Source: Polaribacter sp. SA4-12 (lineage in GTDB: Bacteria > Bacteroidota > Bacteroidia > Flavobacteriales > Flavobacteriaceae). Taken from it: a DNA stretch of 64,000 nt. The notes beneath the pieces were generated by a model. It worked only from the letters and a program-made list of their open reading frames with translations. It was not told where the DNA came from and made no database searches. Made by a program: the position numbers and the translations under genes. Location: positions 2,647,501 to 2,711,500 of the forward strand of contig NZ_CP019334.1 in the NCBI RefSeq assembly GCF_002163675.1, given 5' to 3'. How positions within the stretch are numbered: the first letter of the stretch is position 1; every line of letters starts with the position of its first letter. Shown piece after piece: positions 45,926-53,803 of this stretch.

Positions 45926-46441
45926 TTATTTTGAAATTTTAATATTGGCTTTTGCTTCTTGAGTTCCATGAATTTCTTTACTAAAAGTAACTTTAGTAGT
46001 ATAAGAAACATGATACATTTTTAAAACCTCTTCAATTTCAAAAAGTTCATTTTCTATTTTTCTAATTTGAATATAAAAAAGTTTTCTTTGCGTAAAAGGG
46101 TTTCTTATTAAATAAGCTCCCATTGCAATAATTGCTGCTGGTATAAAAGCAATATATCCAACACTCCAAATAAATTGCCATAAATAATATCCTATCAAAA
46201 TAACAACAACACCAAGTATTGGTTTTATAATAAAATTTGTTGCTGATTTTTTTTTCATATTTTTCTGATCTTCAAAGTTTATATGAAGATCTTCCAATAA
46301 GCTTATTAAGATTTTATTAAAATCAATTTTTACACAAGTTCTATGAAAGCTTGGTTTCTTATTTGTTAAACCACATAAACTACCTTCTTTTAAACTTAGC
46401 TTTTGATGATCGCATAAATCACAATGCCTTTTCATTTTCAT
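45926..46441 (-). CDS. Membrane protein with N-terminal Cys-rich box, unknown
   Basis: 171 residues. The N-terminus has CDLCDHQKLSLKEGSLCG and HRTC, four cysteines that may bind zinc or iron. Two membrane helices at about 72-92 and 94-112 (VGYIAFIPAAIIAMGAYLI) are followed by a cytoplasmic alpha/beta tail. Start could be 46441 (MKMK) or 46435 (MKRHC). The start region lies 70 bp from the gltX -7 box on the opposite strand. No family name recognised. Confidence 0.7.
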   Translation of the reverse strand: MKMKRHCDLCDHQKLSLKEGSLCGLTNKKPSFHRTCVKIDFNKILISLLEDLHINFEDQKNMKKKSATNFIIKPILGVVVILIGYYLWQFIWSVGYIAFIPAAIIAMGAYLIRNPFTQRKLFYIQIRKIENELFEIEEVLKMYHVSYTTKVTFSKEIHGTQEAKANIKISK

Positions 46442-46510
46442 TTTATAAAAATACTAAAAACACCTAAAAAACAAGTCATTTTTCTTTTCTCTATTTTCTA
46501 TTATAAAAAC

Positions 46511-46518
46511 TATCTTTG
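46511..46518 (+). promoter_or_regulatory. -7 element of the gltX promoter
   Basis: TATCTTTG matches TAnnTTTG exactly, 22 bp before the gltX ATG at 46541. Confidence 0.6.
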
Positions 46519-46540
46519 CGCCATCAAAAAAACAGAAAAA

Positions 46541-48061
46541 ATGGAATCTAATGTTCGCGTTCGTTTTGCACCTAGTCCTACAGGACCTTTACATATTGGA
46601 GGTGTAAGAACAGCTTTATTTAATTATTTATTTGCAAAAAAATATAATGGAACTTTTGTCTTAAGAATAGAAGACACAGACCAAACACGTTATGTTGCAA
46701 ATGCAGAACAATATATTATAGACGCTTTAGAATGGTGTAATATTCCTTTTGATGAAGGTCCAGGAAAGAACGAAAAATTTGGTCCTTACAGACAATCAGA
46801 ACGTAAAGATTTATATAAAAAATATGCTAATCAATTAATAGAAACAGGTTGGGCATATTATTGTTTTGATTCTGCTGAAGCTTTAGATGCTGAAAGAAAA
46901 GGTCATGAAGCAGAAGGAAAAACCTTTATCTACAATTGGCATAATAGAGAAAAAGGACGTTTGGTAAATTCTTTAGTTTTAACTGATGAAGAAGTACAAA
47001 ACAGAATTAATTCTGGCGAAAATTATGTAATTCGTTTTAAAACTCCACAAGATGAATTACTTCGTATGGATGATGAAATCCGTGGAAATATTAGAATTGA
47101 TACCAATACTTTAGATGATAAAATTTTATTTAAAGGTGATGGAATGCCAACCTATCATTTAGCAAATATTGTTGATGATCATTTAATGGAAATTTCTCAC
47201 GTAATTCGTGGTGAAGAATGGTTACCTTCTATGCCTTTACATGTTTTATTGTACAGAGCTTTTGGTTGGGATGCTCCTAAATTTGCACATTTACCATTAA
47301 TTTTAAAACCAGTTGGTAAAGGAAAATTAAGTAAACGTGATGGAGATAAATTAGGTTTCCCAGTGTTTCCATTAGAATATACAAATGAAGTTTCTGGTGA
47401 TGTTTCTCGTGGTTATAAAGAAGATGGATATTTTTCTGATGCCTTTATTAACATGTTGGCTTTCTTAGGATGGAATCCTGGAACAGAACAAGAAATATTC
47501 TCTTTAGAAGATTTAGTAGAAAATTTTGATCTAAAAAGAGTTAGCAAATCTGGAGCAAAATTTAGTCCAGAAAAAGCAAGTTGGTTCAATCAACAATATA
47601 TGCAAACTAAAGATAATGCAGAATTAACTGATTTATTTATTCCTATTTTAGAAGAAAAAGGAATTTCTAAAGACAAAGATTTTGTTTTAAAAGTAGTTTC
47701 TGCAATAAAAGAAAGAGCTGTTTTTGTAAAAGATTTCTGGGAATTATCTAGTTTCTTTTTTGAAACTCCAACAGAGTATGACGCAAAAGCTTCTAAAAAA
47801 AACTGGAAAGAAGGAACTCCTGATTTAATGACAGAATTAATTGACATTATAGAAAATATTCAAGATTTTTCATCAGAAAATACAGAGAAAGAAATTAAAG
47901 AATGGATTACTGCTAAAGAAATTGGTTTTGGTAAAGTAATGCAACCTTTACGTTTAAGTTTAGTAGGTAAATTAGCGGGTCCTCATTTATTTGATATCAT
48001 AGCAATGATTGGTAAAAAAGAAACTATTAATAGACTTAAAAACGCAATTGAAAAACTGTAA
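46541..48061 (+). CDS. gltX: Glutamyl-tRNA synthetase
   Basis: 506 residues from ATG 46541. Class I motif HIGH is PSPTGPLHIGGVRTALFNYL; KMSKS appears as GKGKLSKRDGDKLG. RGEEWLPSMPLHVLLYRAFG is also conserved. It charges tRNA-Glu. A longer frame from 46424 would include the promoter -7 box and is rejected. Monocistronic. The anticodon-binding part is at the C-terminus (from about 350). Confidence 0.96.
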   Translation: MESNVRVRFAPSPTGPLHIGGVRTALFNYLFAKKYNGTFVLRIEDTDQTRYVANAEQYIIDALEWCNIPFDEGPGKNEKFGPYRQSERKDLYKKYANQLIETGWAYYCFDSAEALDAERKGHEAEGKTFIYNWHNREKGRLVNSLVLTDEEVQNRINSGENYVIRFKTPQDELLRMDDEIRGNIRIDTNTLDDKILFKGDGMPTYHLANIVDDHLMEISHVIRGEEWLPSMPLHVLLYRAFGWDAPKFAHLPLILKPVGKGKLSKRDGDKLGFPVFPLEYTNEVSGDVSRGYKEDGYFSDAFINMLAFLGWNPGTEQEIFSLEDLVENFDLKRVSKSGAKFSPEKASWFNQQYMQTKDNAELTDLFIPILEEKGISKDKDFVLKVVSAIKERAVFVKDFWELSSFFFETPTEYDAKASKKNWKEGTPDLMTELIDIIENIQDFSSENTEKEIKEWITAKEIGFGKVMQPLRLSLVGKLAGPHLFDIIAMIGKKETINRLKNAIEKL

Positions 48062-48129
48062 TTTTTTAAAGATATATTCCAATTAAGTTTTTAATATCTT
48101 GCAGAAATCATAGGAACAAAAATTTAATC

Positions 48130-48663
48130 ATGAAAAAAATAATTTTAATTTTAATTTTAGGCTGTGCTTTTACTGCACAAGCCCAATATGGTAATAGAAA
48201 TAGTAGAAGCCAGCGTCAAAGTCAAATGGGACAAACGCAACAAGAAGCTCCTAAACCAAATTTTAATGTAGAAAGATATATTGGAATTGTTATTTATGAT
48301 ATTAAAAAAGCTGCAAAAAAATCGAGTATAAAGTTATCATCTAAAGAAGGAAAAGAATTTTCTAAAGTGTTAACTAAGTATAATAAAGATATAAAAGACA
48401 TTACTAGAATTAATTCTTTTTTACTAAGAAGTACGAAAGATATGATTGAAAACTTTCAGAAATCATCTAGAGAAAGTGGTGATTTTTCAAATCAAAAAAA
48501 GGTACAGAAAAGGATGGGTGAAAACCTAAAACCAATTTTTGAAACACTTAAGGTAGAAGATCTAAAATTAAATTCAACGATGAAAGAGTTACTTTCTGAA
48601 AAGCAATATAAAAAGTGGATTAAGTATAATAGAAAGATTTACAAAGTTTTTCCAAAAGAATAA
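48130..48663 (+). CDS. Periplasmic helical protein, unknown
   Basis: 177 residues, signal peptide MKKIILILILGCAFTAQAQ followed by a Gln/Ser/Arg-rich low-complexity linker (NRNSRSQRQSQMGQTQQ). The rest is helical and very basic (IGIVIYDIKKAAKKSS…, MKELLSEKQYKKWIKYNRKI), similar in style to small Bacteroidota periplasmic proteins with a 'LSEKQYKKW' end, comparable to Spy/CpxP-like chaperones. No clear family. It ends with a good terminator. Confidence 0.68.
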   Translation: MKKIILILILGCAFTAQAQYGNRNSRSQRQSQMGQTQQEAPKPNFNVERYIGIVIYDIKKAAKKSSIKLSSKEGKEFSKVLTKYNKDIKDITRINSFLLRSTKDMIENFQKSSRESGDFSNQKKVQKRMGENLKPIFETLKVEDLKLNSTMKELLSEKQYKKWIKYNRKIYKVFPKE

Positions 48664-48686
48664 TAACAAATCTACAAACCAAATTA

Positions 48687-48722
48687 AAAACCCTGTAAAA
48701 ATATTTTTTTGCAGGGTTTTCT
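48687..48722 (+). terminator. Rho-independent terminator
   Basis: AAAACCCTG and CAGGGTTTT form the stem with an AT-rich loop, followed by T-rich DNA. Confidence 0.8.
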
Positions 48723-48827
48723 TCATTTTAAAATGTAACATATTTATAAATATGCGTCTAATAAATAACTACTGAAATTCAGTATCTTTACATAAATCAA
48801 TTATTAATTTAAAAGAAAAATTTAATT

Positions 48828-49754
48828 ATGAACCCAATATTAATTATAGTAATAGTACTAGGCTTATTAGTCTTATTTGCTTCCTTTTTCACTGTGAAAC
48901 AGCAAACAGCTGCAATTTTAGAACGTTTTGGAAAGTTTAAAGTTATTCGTCAATCTGGTTTACATTTAAAAATACCTTTAATAGATAAAGTTGCAGGAAG
49001 AATAAGTTTAAAAATTCAGCAGTTAGACGTAATTATTGAAACAAAAACTTTAGATGATGTATTTGTAAAGTTGAAAGTTTCTGTACAATTTAAGGTAATT
49101 AAAGACAAGGTATATGACGCTTTTTATAAGTTAGATTATCCTCATGATCAAATTACTTCTTATGTTTTTGATGTTGTAAGAGCAGAAGTACCAAAAATGA
49201 AATTAGATGATGTCTTTGTTAAGAAAGATGATATTGCAATTGCTGTAAAACTAGAATTAAATGAAGCAATGTCTAGTTACGGATATGACATAATTAAAAC
49301 TTTAGTAACAGATATTGATCCAGATGCTCAAGTAAAAGAAGCAATGAACAGAATTAATGCAGCAGATAGAGAAAAAACAGCTGCACAATATGAAGGAGAT
49401 GCACAACGTATTTTAATTGTAGAACGTGCAAAAGCAGAAGCAGAAAGTAAACGTTTACAAGGTAAAGGTATTGCAGACCAACGTAGAGAAATTGCACGTG
49501 GTTTAGAAGAATCTATGGTGGTATTAAATAGAGCAGGTATAAATAGCCAAGAAGCATCAGCACTAATTGTAGTTACCCAACATTATGATACTTTGCAAGC
49601 TATTGGTGCAGATACTAATAGTAACTTAATTTTACTACCTAATAACCCAAATGCAGCAAGTTCTATGTTAACTGATATGGTAGCAAGCTTTGCAGCTACA
49701 AATCAAGTTGGGGAGTCTATGAAGAACTTAAAGGCTAAGAAGAAAAGTGAATAA
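48828..49754 (+). CDS. SPFH/Band 7 domain protein (stomatin/HIR type)
   Basis: 308 residues: N-terminal membrane helix (ILIIVIVLGLLVLFASFF), SPFH domain from about 22 (VKQQTAAILERFGKFKVIRQ; HLKIPLIDKVAGRISLKIQQ), then a helical region rich in Ala/Glu/Arg (AADREKTAAQYEGDAQR, AKAEAESKRLQGKGIADQR) and a C-terminal LLPNNPNAASSM. SPFH proteins form large membrane cages or microdomains that regulate proteases or membrane organisation. No NfeD partner gene is adjacent. A TATCTTTA at 48783-48790 may be its -7 box. Confidence 0.92.
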   Translation: MNPILIIVIVLGLLVLFASFFTVKQQTAAILERFGKFKVIRQSGLHLKIPLIDKVAGRISLKIQQLDVIIETKTLDDVFVKLKVSVQFKVIKDKVYDAFYKLDYPHDQITSYVFDVVRAEVPKMKLDDVFVKKDDIAIAVKLELNEAMSSYGYDIIKTLVTDIDPDAQVKEAMNRINAADREKTAAQYEGDAQRILIVERAKAEAESKRLQGKGIADQRREIARGLEESMVVLNRAGINSQEASALIVVTQHYDTLQAIGADTNSNLILLPNNPNAASSMLTDMVASFAATNQVGESMKNLKAKKKSE

Positions 49755-49769
49755 AATAACAGTACCTTT

Positions 49770-49819
49770 TTACAAAAAGAGAAGTAATAAAGATTCATTT
49801 ATTACTTCTCTTTTTGTAA
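49770..49819 (+). terminator. Long perfect-stem terminator after the SPFH gene
   Basis: A 22-bp perfect stem (starts TTACAAAAAGAGAAG, ends CTTCTCTTTTTGTAA) with a GATTCA loop. Confidence 0.88.
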
Positions 49820-49888
49820 TATAAATTAGATTTTTTATTAATGATTTAAAATAATATTTTTTTTTATTTTCGCTCAAAAATTAAAATC

Positions 49889-50731
49889 TTGTTTAATTAC
49901 ATAAAATACTTTTTAATAAAGCCTTTTAAAATTCAACCTTTTATTTCTAATAAGGTACAATTAAGTGTATCTCATGGTTTATTTATTTTTGCTTTTTTAA
50001 ATCTATTTAAACCATTTAAATTAGATCTTTTAAATGAATATTTTTTTGGATACTCCATATTAATGGGAATTCAATCTATCGTAACTCCTTATTTAATATT
50101 TGTTATTTTAAAAAAAGTAAATTACAAAAAATGGAATTATTCTAATATATTAATATTATGCTTTTTTTGTATTCTTATCTATAGTCTTGTTTTATGGTAT
50201 TCTAGTGGATTTTACAAAGATTTAAAAGGGTATAAAAAAAAATTATCCTTTACCCTTTTTTATAGATATACATCTATTATTTCAATTTTTTCTATGCTGT
50301 TGTTTTTTGTTTTAAATGATAAAATAATCAAACTTAAAAATAAGATACATAACATAAGAGTTGAAAAAAATAATCAAATTATAAAAGAAAAATTAACTAT
50401 TTATTCTGAAGGTAAAAAGGAAAGCATAGTTATTAATATTAATGAATTAATTTACACCTCAATAACTGGTAATTATGTAAGTTTCTATATAAATACACAA
50501 GAAGGTATAAAAGAATTAGTTTTAAGGAATACTTTATCAAATATTATTAATCAAATAAGCGATTACCCAAATTTTATTAGATGCCATAAATCTTATATTA
50601 TAAATACAAATTATATAGATTCTATTTCTGGAAACGCAAGAGGATATTTTTTAAAAACGAATCAAATAGAAAATCTAATACCTGTTTCTAGAAAATTCAA
50701 TAAAGAATACTTAGAAAAAATAGTCGACTAA
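49889..50731 (+). CDS. Membrane-bound LytTR-family transcription regulator (copy 1)
   Basis: 280 residues. About four membrane helices in residues 25-155 (LSVSHGLFIFAFLNLFKPF; ILILCFFCILIYSLVLW; SIISIFSMLLFFVLN), a short linker, then a LytTR DNA-binding domain from about 170: ININELIYTSITGNYVSFY, RNTLSNIINQISDYPNFIRC, HKSYIINTNYIDSISGNARG and IPVSRKFNKEYL. It has no receiver domain. Start is a TTG at 49889. Paralogue of 51351-52226, same strand. A conserved untranslated block with a terminator follows. Confidence 0.88.
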   Translation: MFNYIKYFLIKPFKIQPFISNKVQLSVSHGLFIFAFLNLFKPFKLDLLNEYFFGYSILMGIQSIVTPYLIFVILKKVNYKKWNYSNILILCFFCILIYSLVLWYSSGFYKDLKGYKKKLSFTLFYRYTSIISIFSMLLFFVLNDKIIKLKNKIHNIRVEKNNQIIKEKLTIYSEGKKESIVININELIYTSITGNYVSFYINTQEGIKELVLRNTLSNIINQISDYPNFIRCHKSYIINTNYIDSISGNARGYFLKTNQIENLIPVSRKFNKEYLEKIVD

Positions 50732-50735
50732 AAGC

Positions 50736-50814
50736 TTCCCATTTACCCCAAACCTTGTAATACAGCCCTTTTACTAAAATTAGTATTACAATAAGAATAG
50801 TTTTAATAAATTTG
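50736..50814 (+). promoter_or_regulatory. Candidate regulated promoter of sRNA copy 1
   Basis: C-rich repeats TTCCCATTTACCCCAAACC (50736-50753) start 4 bp after the LytTR stop, and a TAAATTTG -7 box (TAnnTTTG) is at 50807-50814. The repeats would be about 55-75 bp upstream of the start site. No clear -33 element. The same layout follows copy 2. Confidence 0.4.
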
Positions 50815-50820
50815 AATACG

Positions 50821-50900
50821 ATACATTTTAAGTTAAAAGTTGGGGGATTTTTAATTTAAAAGTAAAGCTCAATTTGTTAAATACAAATTGAGCTTTTTTA
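50821..50900 (+). ncRNA. Candidate small RNA, copy 1
   Basis: About 80 nt between a -7 box and a terminator. It contains AAGTTAAAAGTTGGGGGAT and TTTTTAATTT, then the stem AAAGCTCAATTTGT / ACAAATTGAGCTTT (50864-50896) with a T-run. The GTTGGGGGAT block and terminator recur after the second LytTR gene. No consistent reading frame between the two copies. Boundaries approximate. Confidence 0.5.
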
Positions 50901-51104
50901 TTATAAAATACTTTACTTCTTTTCTTTAGAATTATATTTTAAGAACTTTTAAACACTTATAGAACAATAGAATTTAAGTAACTAATAAAGACAACCATTT
51001 ATTAACTCTCATCTATATCATCTTATATCTTTGTGCTTTTGTTTTTTTACTATTTTAGTATCTATAGATAGTAAAATATTCAAAATATATCATGACTTTA
51101 AAAT

Positions 51105-51325
51105 AAATAGTATAATTTATATATCTTCACAATGAAATTATATTAGTCTTATAAAAAGTTCTAATATTAGAAATAAATAATATTTCTGGTTTAAAAGGAA
51201 ATGATCTTATTATAAGATGCTATAAATATTATATTCAAAATTCAATTTAAGGAAATACAAAAAAGTTTTTTAACAGTACTTATTTATATAGAAATTAATA
51301 CAAAAAGAACTAAAAGATTTAATCC
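51105..51325 (+). pseudogene. Decayed LytTR-domain remnant (third copy)
   Basis: Conceptual translation near 51115-51150 gives IYISSQ*NYISL, matching VYVTSQGNYASF of copy 2 with a TGA in place of the Gly codon. From 51203 another frame gives DLIIRCYKYYIQNSI, matching the YIIRCHKSYIVN block, then *GNTKKFF matching SGNARGYLL. Several stops and frameshifts are present. The membrane part is not recognisable in the DNA upstream (50930-51100). Confidence 0.7.
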
Positions 51326-51350
51326 GTTTATTTTACAATTATAAGTTTAT

Positions 51351-52226
51351 ATGAAGAGTATTATTTCTTGGCTCTCAAAGCCTTATTACTTTAACCCTAC
51401 AATAAAATTTAAACTAAAAATGAGTTTGTTTCATGGCTTATTTTTATTTCTTTTTTTATATGTTTTTAGACCTTTTTACCTCATTGAATTAGATCTTATT
51501 ATTTTAGAATATACTTTAGGAATAGGTATTATAGCTTTTTTAGCAACTTTTATTATTTTATACTTTCCTGCACTTATTTTTAAAGAATATTTTAATGAAG
51601 ATAATTGGACTATTGGTAGAAACCTTTTCTTAATGGCAATAGGTATTACCTTTATAGGAATTCTTTTATGGTATTTTGGAGAAATGTATAAAGCACCTTA
51701 TAATTTTAGAAAAATAACGCTGTTACAATTTCTATTTTATACGTTTTTAGTTAGTTTAATTCCACTAACCTTCTTTATTTTTATAAATGAGAAGAATGTG
51801 AGAGAAAGAAGAGAAAAAAGAGTATTTGAAATTAAAGAAATTAATAGAAAAAATGAAATTGATACTTCAAAAAAACTAAATAAAGAAGTTAGTATTCATT
51901 CTGATAACGGAAAAGAAAGTATTACTTTTCATATAGATAATTTAGTGTACGTTACATCTCAAGGAAACTATGCGAGTTTCTTTTTAAAAAATGAAGGGGA
52001 TTTAAAAGAAAAAATTTTAAGAGTTACTTTAACTAAAATTGCTATCGAATTAAAAGAGTATTCTTATATAATTAGATGTCATAAAAGTTATATTGTAAAT
52101 ATTAATATTATAAATGATATTTCTGGAAATGCGAGAGGATATTTATTAAAATCAGATTTTATAACTATTGATATACCCGTATCAAGAAGTTTTTCTAGAG
52201 AATCTTTACAAAAATTAATACGTTAA
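51351..52226 (+). CDS. Membrane-bound LytTR-family transcription regulator (copy 2)
   Basis: 291 residues with about four membrane helices (LFHGLFLFLFLYVFRPFYL; ILEYTLGIGIIAFLATFIIL; LFLMAIGITFIGILLWYF; FLFYTFLVSLIPLTFFIFI) and a C-terminal LytTR domain from about 180 (NLVYVTSQGNYASFFLKN; SYIIRCHKSYIVNINIINDI; IPVSRSFSRESL). It lacks a receiver domain, so it may sense a membrane or ligand signal directly. Similar to copy 1 over its whole length, but well diverged. ATG 51351. Confidence 0.88.
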   Translation: MKSIISWLSKPYYFNPTIKFKLKMSLFHGLFLFLFLYVFRPFYLIELDLIILEYTLGIGIIAFLATFIILYFPALIFKEYFNEDNWTIGRNLFLMAIGITFIGILLWYFGEMYKAPYNFRKITLLQFLFYTFLVSLIPLTFFIFINEKNVRERREKRVFEIKEINRKNEIDTSKKLNKEVSIHSDNGKESITFHIDNLVYVTSQGNYASFFLKNEGDLKEKILRVTLTKIAIELKEYSYIIRCHKSYIVNINIINDISGNARGYLLKSDFITIDIPVSRSFSRESLQKLIR

Positions 52227-52229
52227 ACA

Positions 52230-52310
52230 TTCCCATTTATCCCAAATACCCCAAAATACTTCCTGTTTGCAACAAAAATTAAATAGTATCATTTTTGAAA
52301 CCTATATTTG
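52230..52310 (+). promoter_or_regulatory. Candidate regulated promoter of sRNA copy 2
   Basis: C-rich repeats with about 10-bp spacing (TTCCCATTTA, TCCCAAATAC, CCCAAAATAC; 52230-52260) follow the LytTR stop, and a TATATTTG -7 box (exact TAnnTTTG) is at 52303-52310. The layout matches copy 1. No clear -33 element. Confidence 0.42.
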
Positions 52311-52316
52311 TCTTAA

Positions 52317-52403
52317 TGAAAAAAAAGTTAAAAATGTTGGGGGATATTTTTAATTTTACAAACTAGAAGCTCAACTTGTTAATTCAAATTGAGCTTTTTT
52401 TAT
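52317..52403 (+). ncRNA. Candidate small RNA, copy 2
   Basis: About 85 nt: AAGTTAAAAATGTTGGGGGA then TATTTTTAATTTT, ending in the terminator AAGCTCAACTTG / CAAATTGAGCTT (52367-52396, one mismatch) with a T-run. It mirrors copy 1. A 16-codon frame (MKKKLKMLGDIFNFTN) exists in this copy only, so an RNA function is favoured. Confidence 0.5.
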
Positions 52404-52601
52404 GTTTTAAAAGTAAACATTAAAATTTCTTATTTTATGCTCTTTATGTTCCATTACTTATTTACAAGCTTTTTAAAACTTCTTTTTTAATTACCTTATC
52501 ATTTTATTACTTATAGTTTTTATTTAAAACAAATAGTAATAAAAATAGCTATTCAGCTAATCATCATTTAGAATGCAGTAATAAAAAATATTTTATAAAC
52601 T

Positions 52602-52637
52602 AAAAAGCTCAACTTGTTTAAACAAGTTGAGCTTTTT
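52602..52637. terminator. Perfectly palindromic bidirectional terminator
   Basis: AAAAAGCTCAACTTGTTT and its exact reverse complement. It can end the minus-strand tatA transcript (stop at 52662) and resembles the two sRNA terminators. The DNA between 52404 and 52601 shows nothing else. Confidence 0.78.
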
Positions 52638-52661
52638 TATATTTTAAAAGTACTATTAAAA

Positions 52662-52853
52662 TTACTTTTTATCTTCTATTTTATCATCAGTATCTTCTTC
52701 TTTAGAAGCATTTTTAAACTCCTTAATTCCACTTCCTAATCCTTTCATTAATTCTGGTATTTTTCTTCCACCAAATAATAATAAAACGACTACTAAAATA
52801 ATGATAACTTGTGGGCCACCAATAAATCCAAAATATATAGCTAAACTGTTCAT
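52662..52853 (-). CDS. tatA: Twin-arginine translocase subunit TatA (short paralogue)
   Basis: 63 residues: [20 protein letters not shown] membrane helix, hinge [19 protein letters not shown] and an acidic tail ([13 protein letters not shown]). [14 protein letters not shown] is the classical TatA motif; this is the canonical-length member, the one at 30775 being longer. 64 bp downstream of the DUF2807 gene on the same strand. No tatC nearby. Confidence 0.92.
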   Translation of the reverse strand: MNSLAIYFGFIGGPQVIIILVVVLLLFGGRKIPELMKGLGSGIKEFKNASKEEDTDDKIEDKK

Positions 52854-52917
52854 TGTTTTTTATTTTAATAGCACAAATATACAAAAAAGGTTATTACAGT
52901 ATATTACTTTTAAAGAG

Positions 52918-53610
52918 CTAATCCCTTTTTTGAATAATACCACCAATTACTTTTTTATCTTTTACAACTTCTGGGTTTCCTTTATAAAATATAGAACCTC
53001 CAAAACTAACTGTAGCACTTAAAGTTTGACCTGCTAAAATTTCTGCTTTAGCGCCAGTACCAGCTTTTACTGTTGAGTTACCGGTAGTTTGCAATCCGAA
53101 ACCATTGTAAATACCATATAAATCTACATCTACTTCCTGATTTTCTGTTGTACCAGTTAATTTTACAATTCCGCCTGAAGTAGTTTTTACTATCAAATAT
53201 TTAACTTTTGATGTTAGATTGATAAAAGCTCTTTCTTGTGCATTTACTTCTAATTTATCTTGATTAAAATCTTTACCTGTAATAGTAGCACCTTCATTAC
53301 CATCAATTATAGCAATGTTTTTATTGTAATATAGTTTTATTAAAACTTTACCATCTGCTGCATTATTTTCTGGTTTTAAAGAAAAAGGTAACGATAATTT
53401 TAAGGTGTTATTTACATTCTTAATTTTAACCATTTCAGATTTTTCTCCAGTAATTTCTAATTTCTGTTCTTCAGATTTAACTAGCTCTACCTCTATTCCA
53501 TTATAAACTTTTAAAGTAGTATAATCTCCTAGATTTTTAGTTACAACTGTTTGTGAAAATGTTATATAACTTAACATTATAGCACAAATAAAAATTATTT
53601 TTTTCATCAT
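52918..53610 (-). CDS. DUF2807 (head GIN domain) protein
   Basis: 230 residues with signal peptide (MMKKIIFICAIMLSYITFSQ). The mature part is a run of short beta strands: YTTLKVYNGIEVELVKSEEQ, KLEITGEKSEMVKIKNVNNT, then ITGKDFNQDKLEVNAQERA, as in the DUF2807 'putative autotransporter adhesin' beta-helix. Usually envelope-associated, role unknown. The start could be 53610 or 53607 (MM). Confidence 0.85.
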   Translation of the reverse strand: MMKKIIFICAIMLSYITFSQTVVTKNLGDYTTLKVYNGIEVELVKSEEQKLEITGEKSEMVKIKNVNNTLKLSLPFSLKPENNAADGKVLIKLYYNKNIAIIDGNEGATITGKDFNQDKLEVNAQERAFINLTSKVKYLIVKTTSGGIVKLTGTTENQEVDVDLYGIYNGFGLQTTGNSTVKAGTGAKAEILAGQTLSATVSFGGSIFYKGNPEVVKDKKVIGGIIQKRD

Positions 53611-53743
53611 TTTAAAATTTGATTACAATATTTAAATCAATAATTATACCACTATAAAGACTTTTTAAGGTTTTTATTGTGGTAAAAGTGTCCTTTATTA
53701 TTATTTAAGTATTAAAATATTTTCAAAATTATTTAATACTTAA

Positions 53744-53763
53744 ATTCCCGCTTTCGCGGGAAT
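53744..53763. repeat. REP-like hairpin ATTCCCGC-TTTC-GCGGGAAT
   Basis: A GC-rich 8-bp palindrome in an AT-rich gap, followed by GATAAT. A related hairpin is at 57059-57078. On the minus strand it may also help end the rnr transcript. Confidence 0.6.
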
Positions 53764-53803
53764 GATAATTTTTATAAAATATTAAACGTAGAAACGTAGA
53801 ATA

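Noticed and set aside
46424..46540. N-terminal extension of gltX
   Set aside because: It overlaps the convergent gene end and the -7 box; the family N-terminus MESNVRVRFAPSPTG starts at 46541.
52324..52364. 16-codon peptide MKKKLKMLGDIFNFTN as the product of the second LytTR-linked transcript
   Set aside because: The matching region after copy 1 has no ATG in the same frame and the frame is not kept, so an RNA function explains the conservation better.
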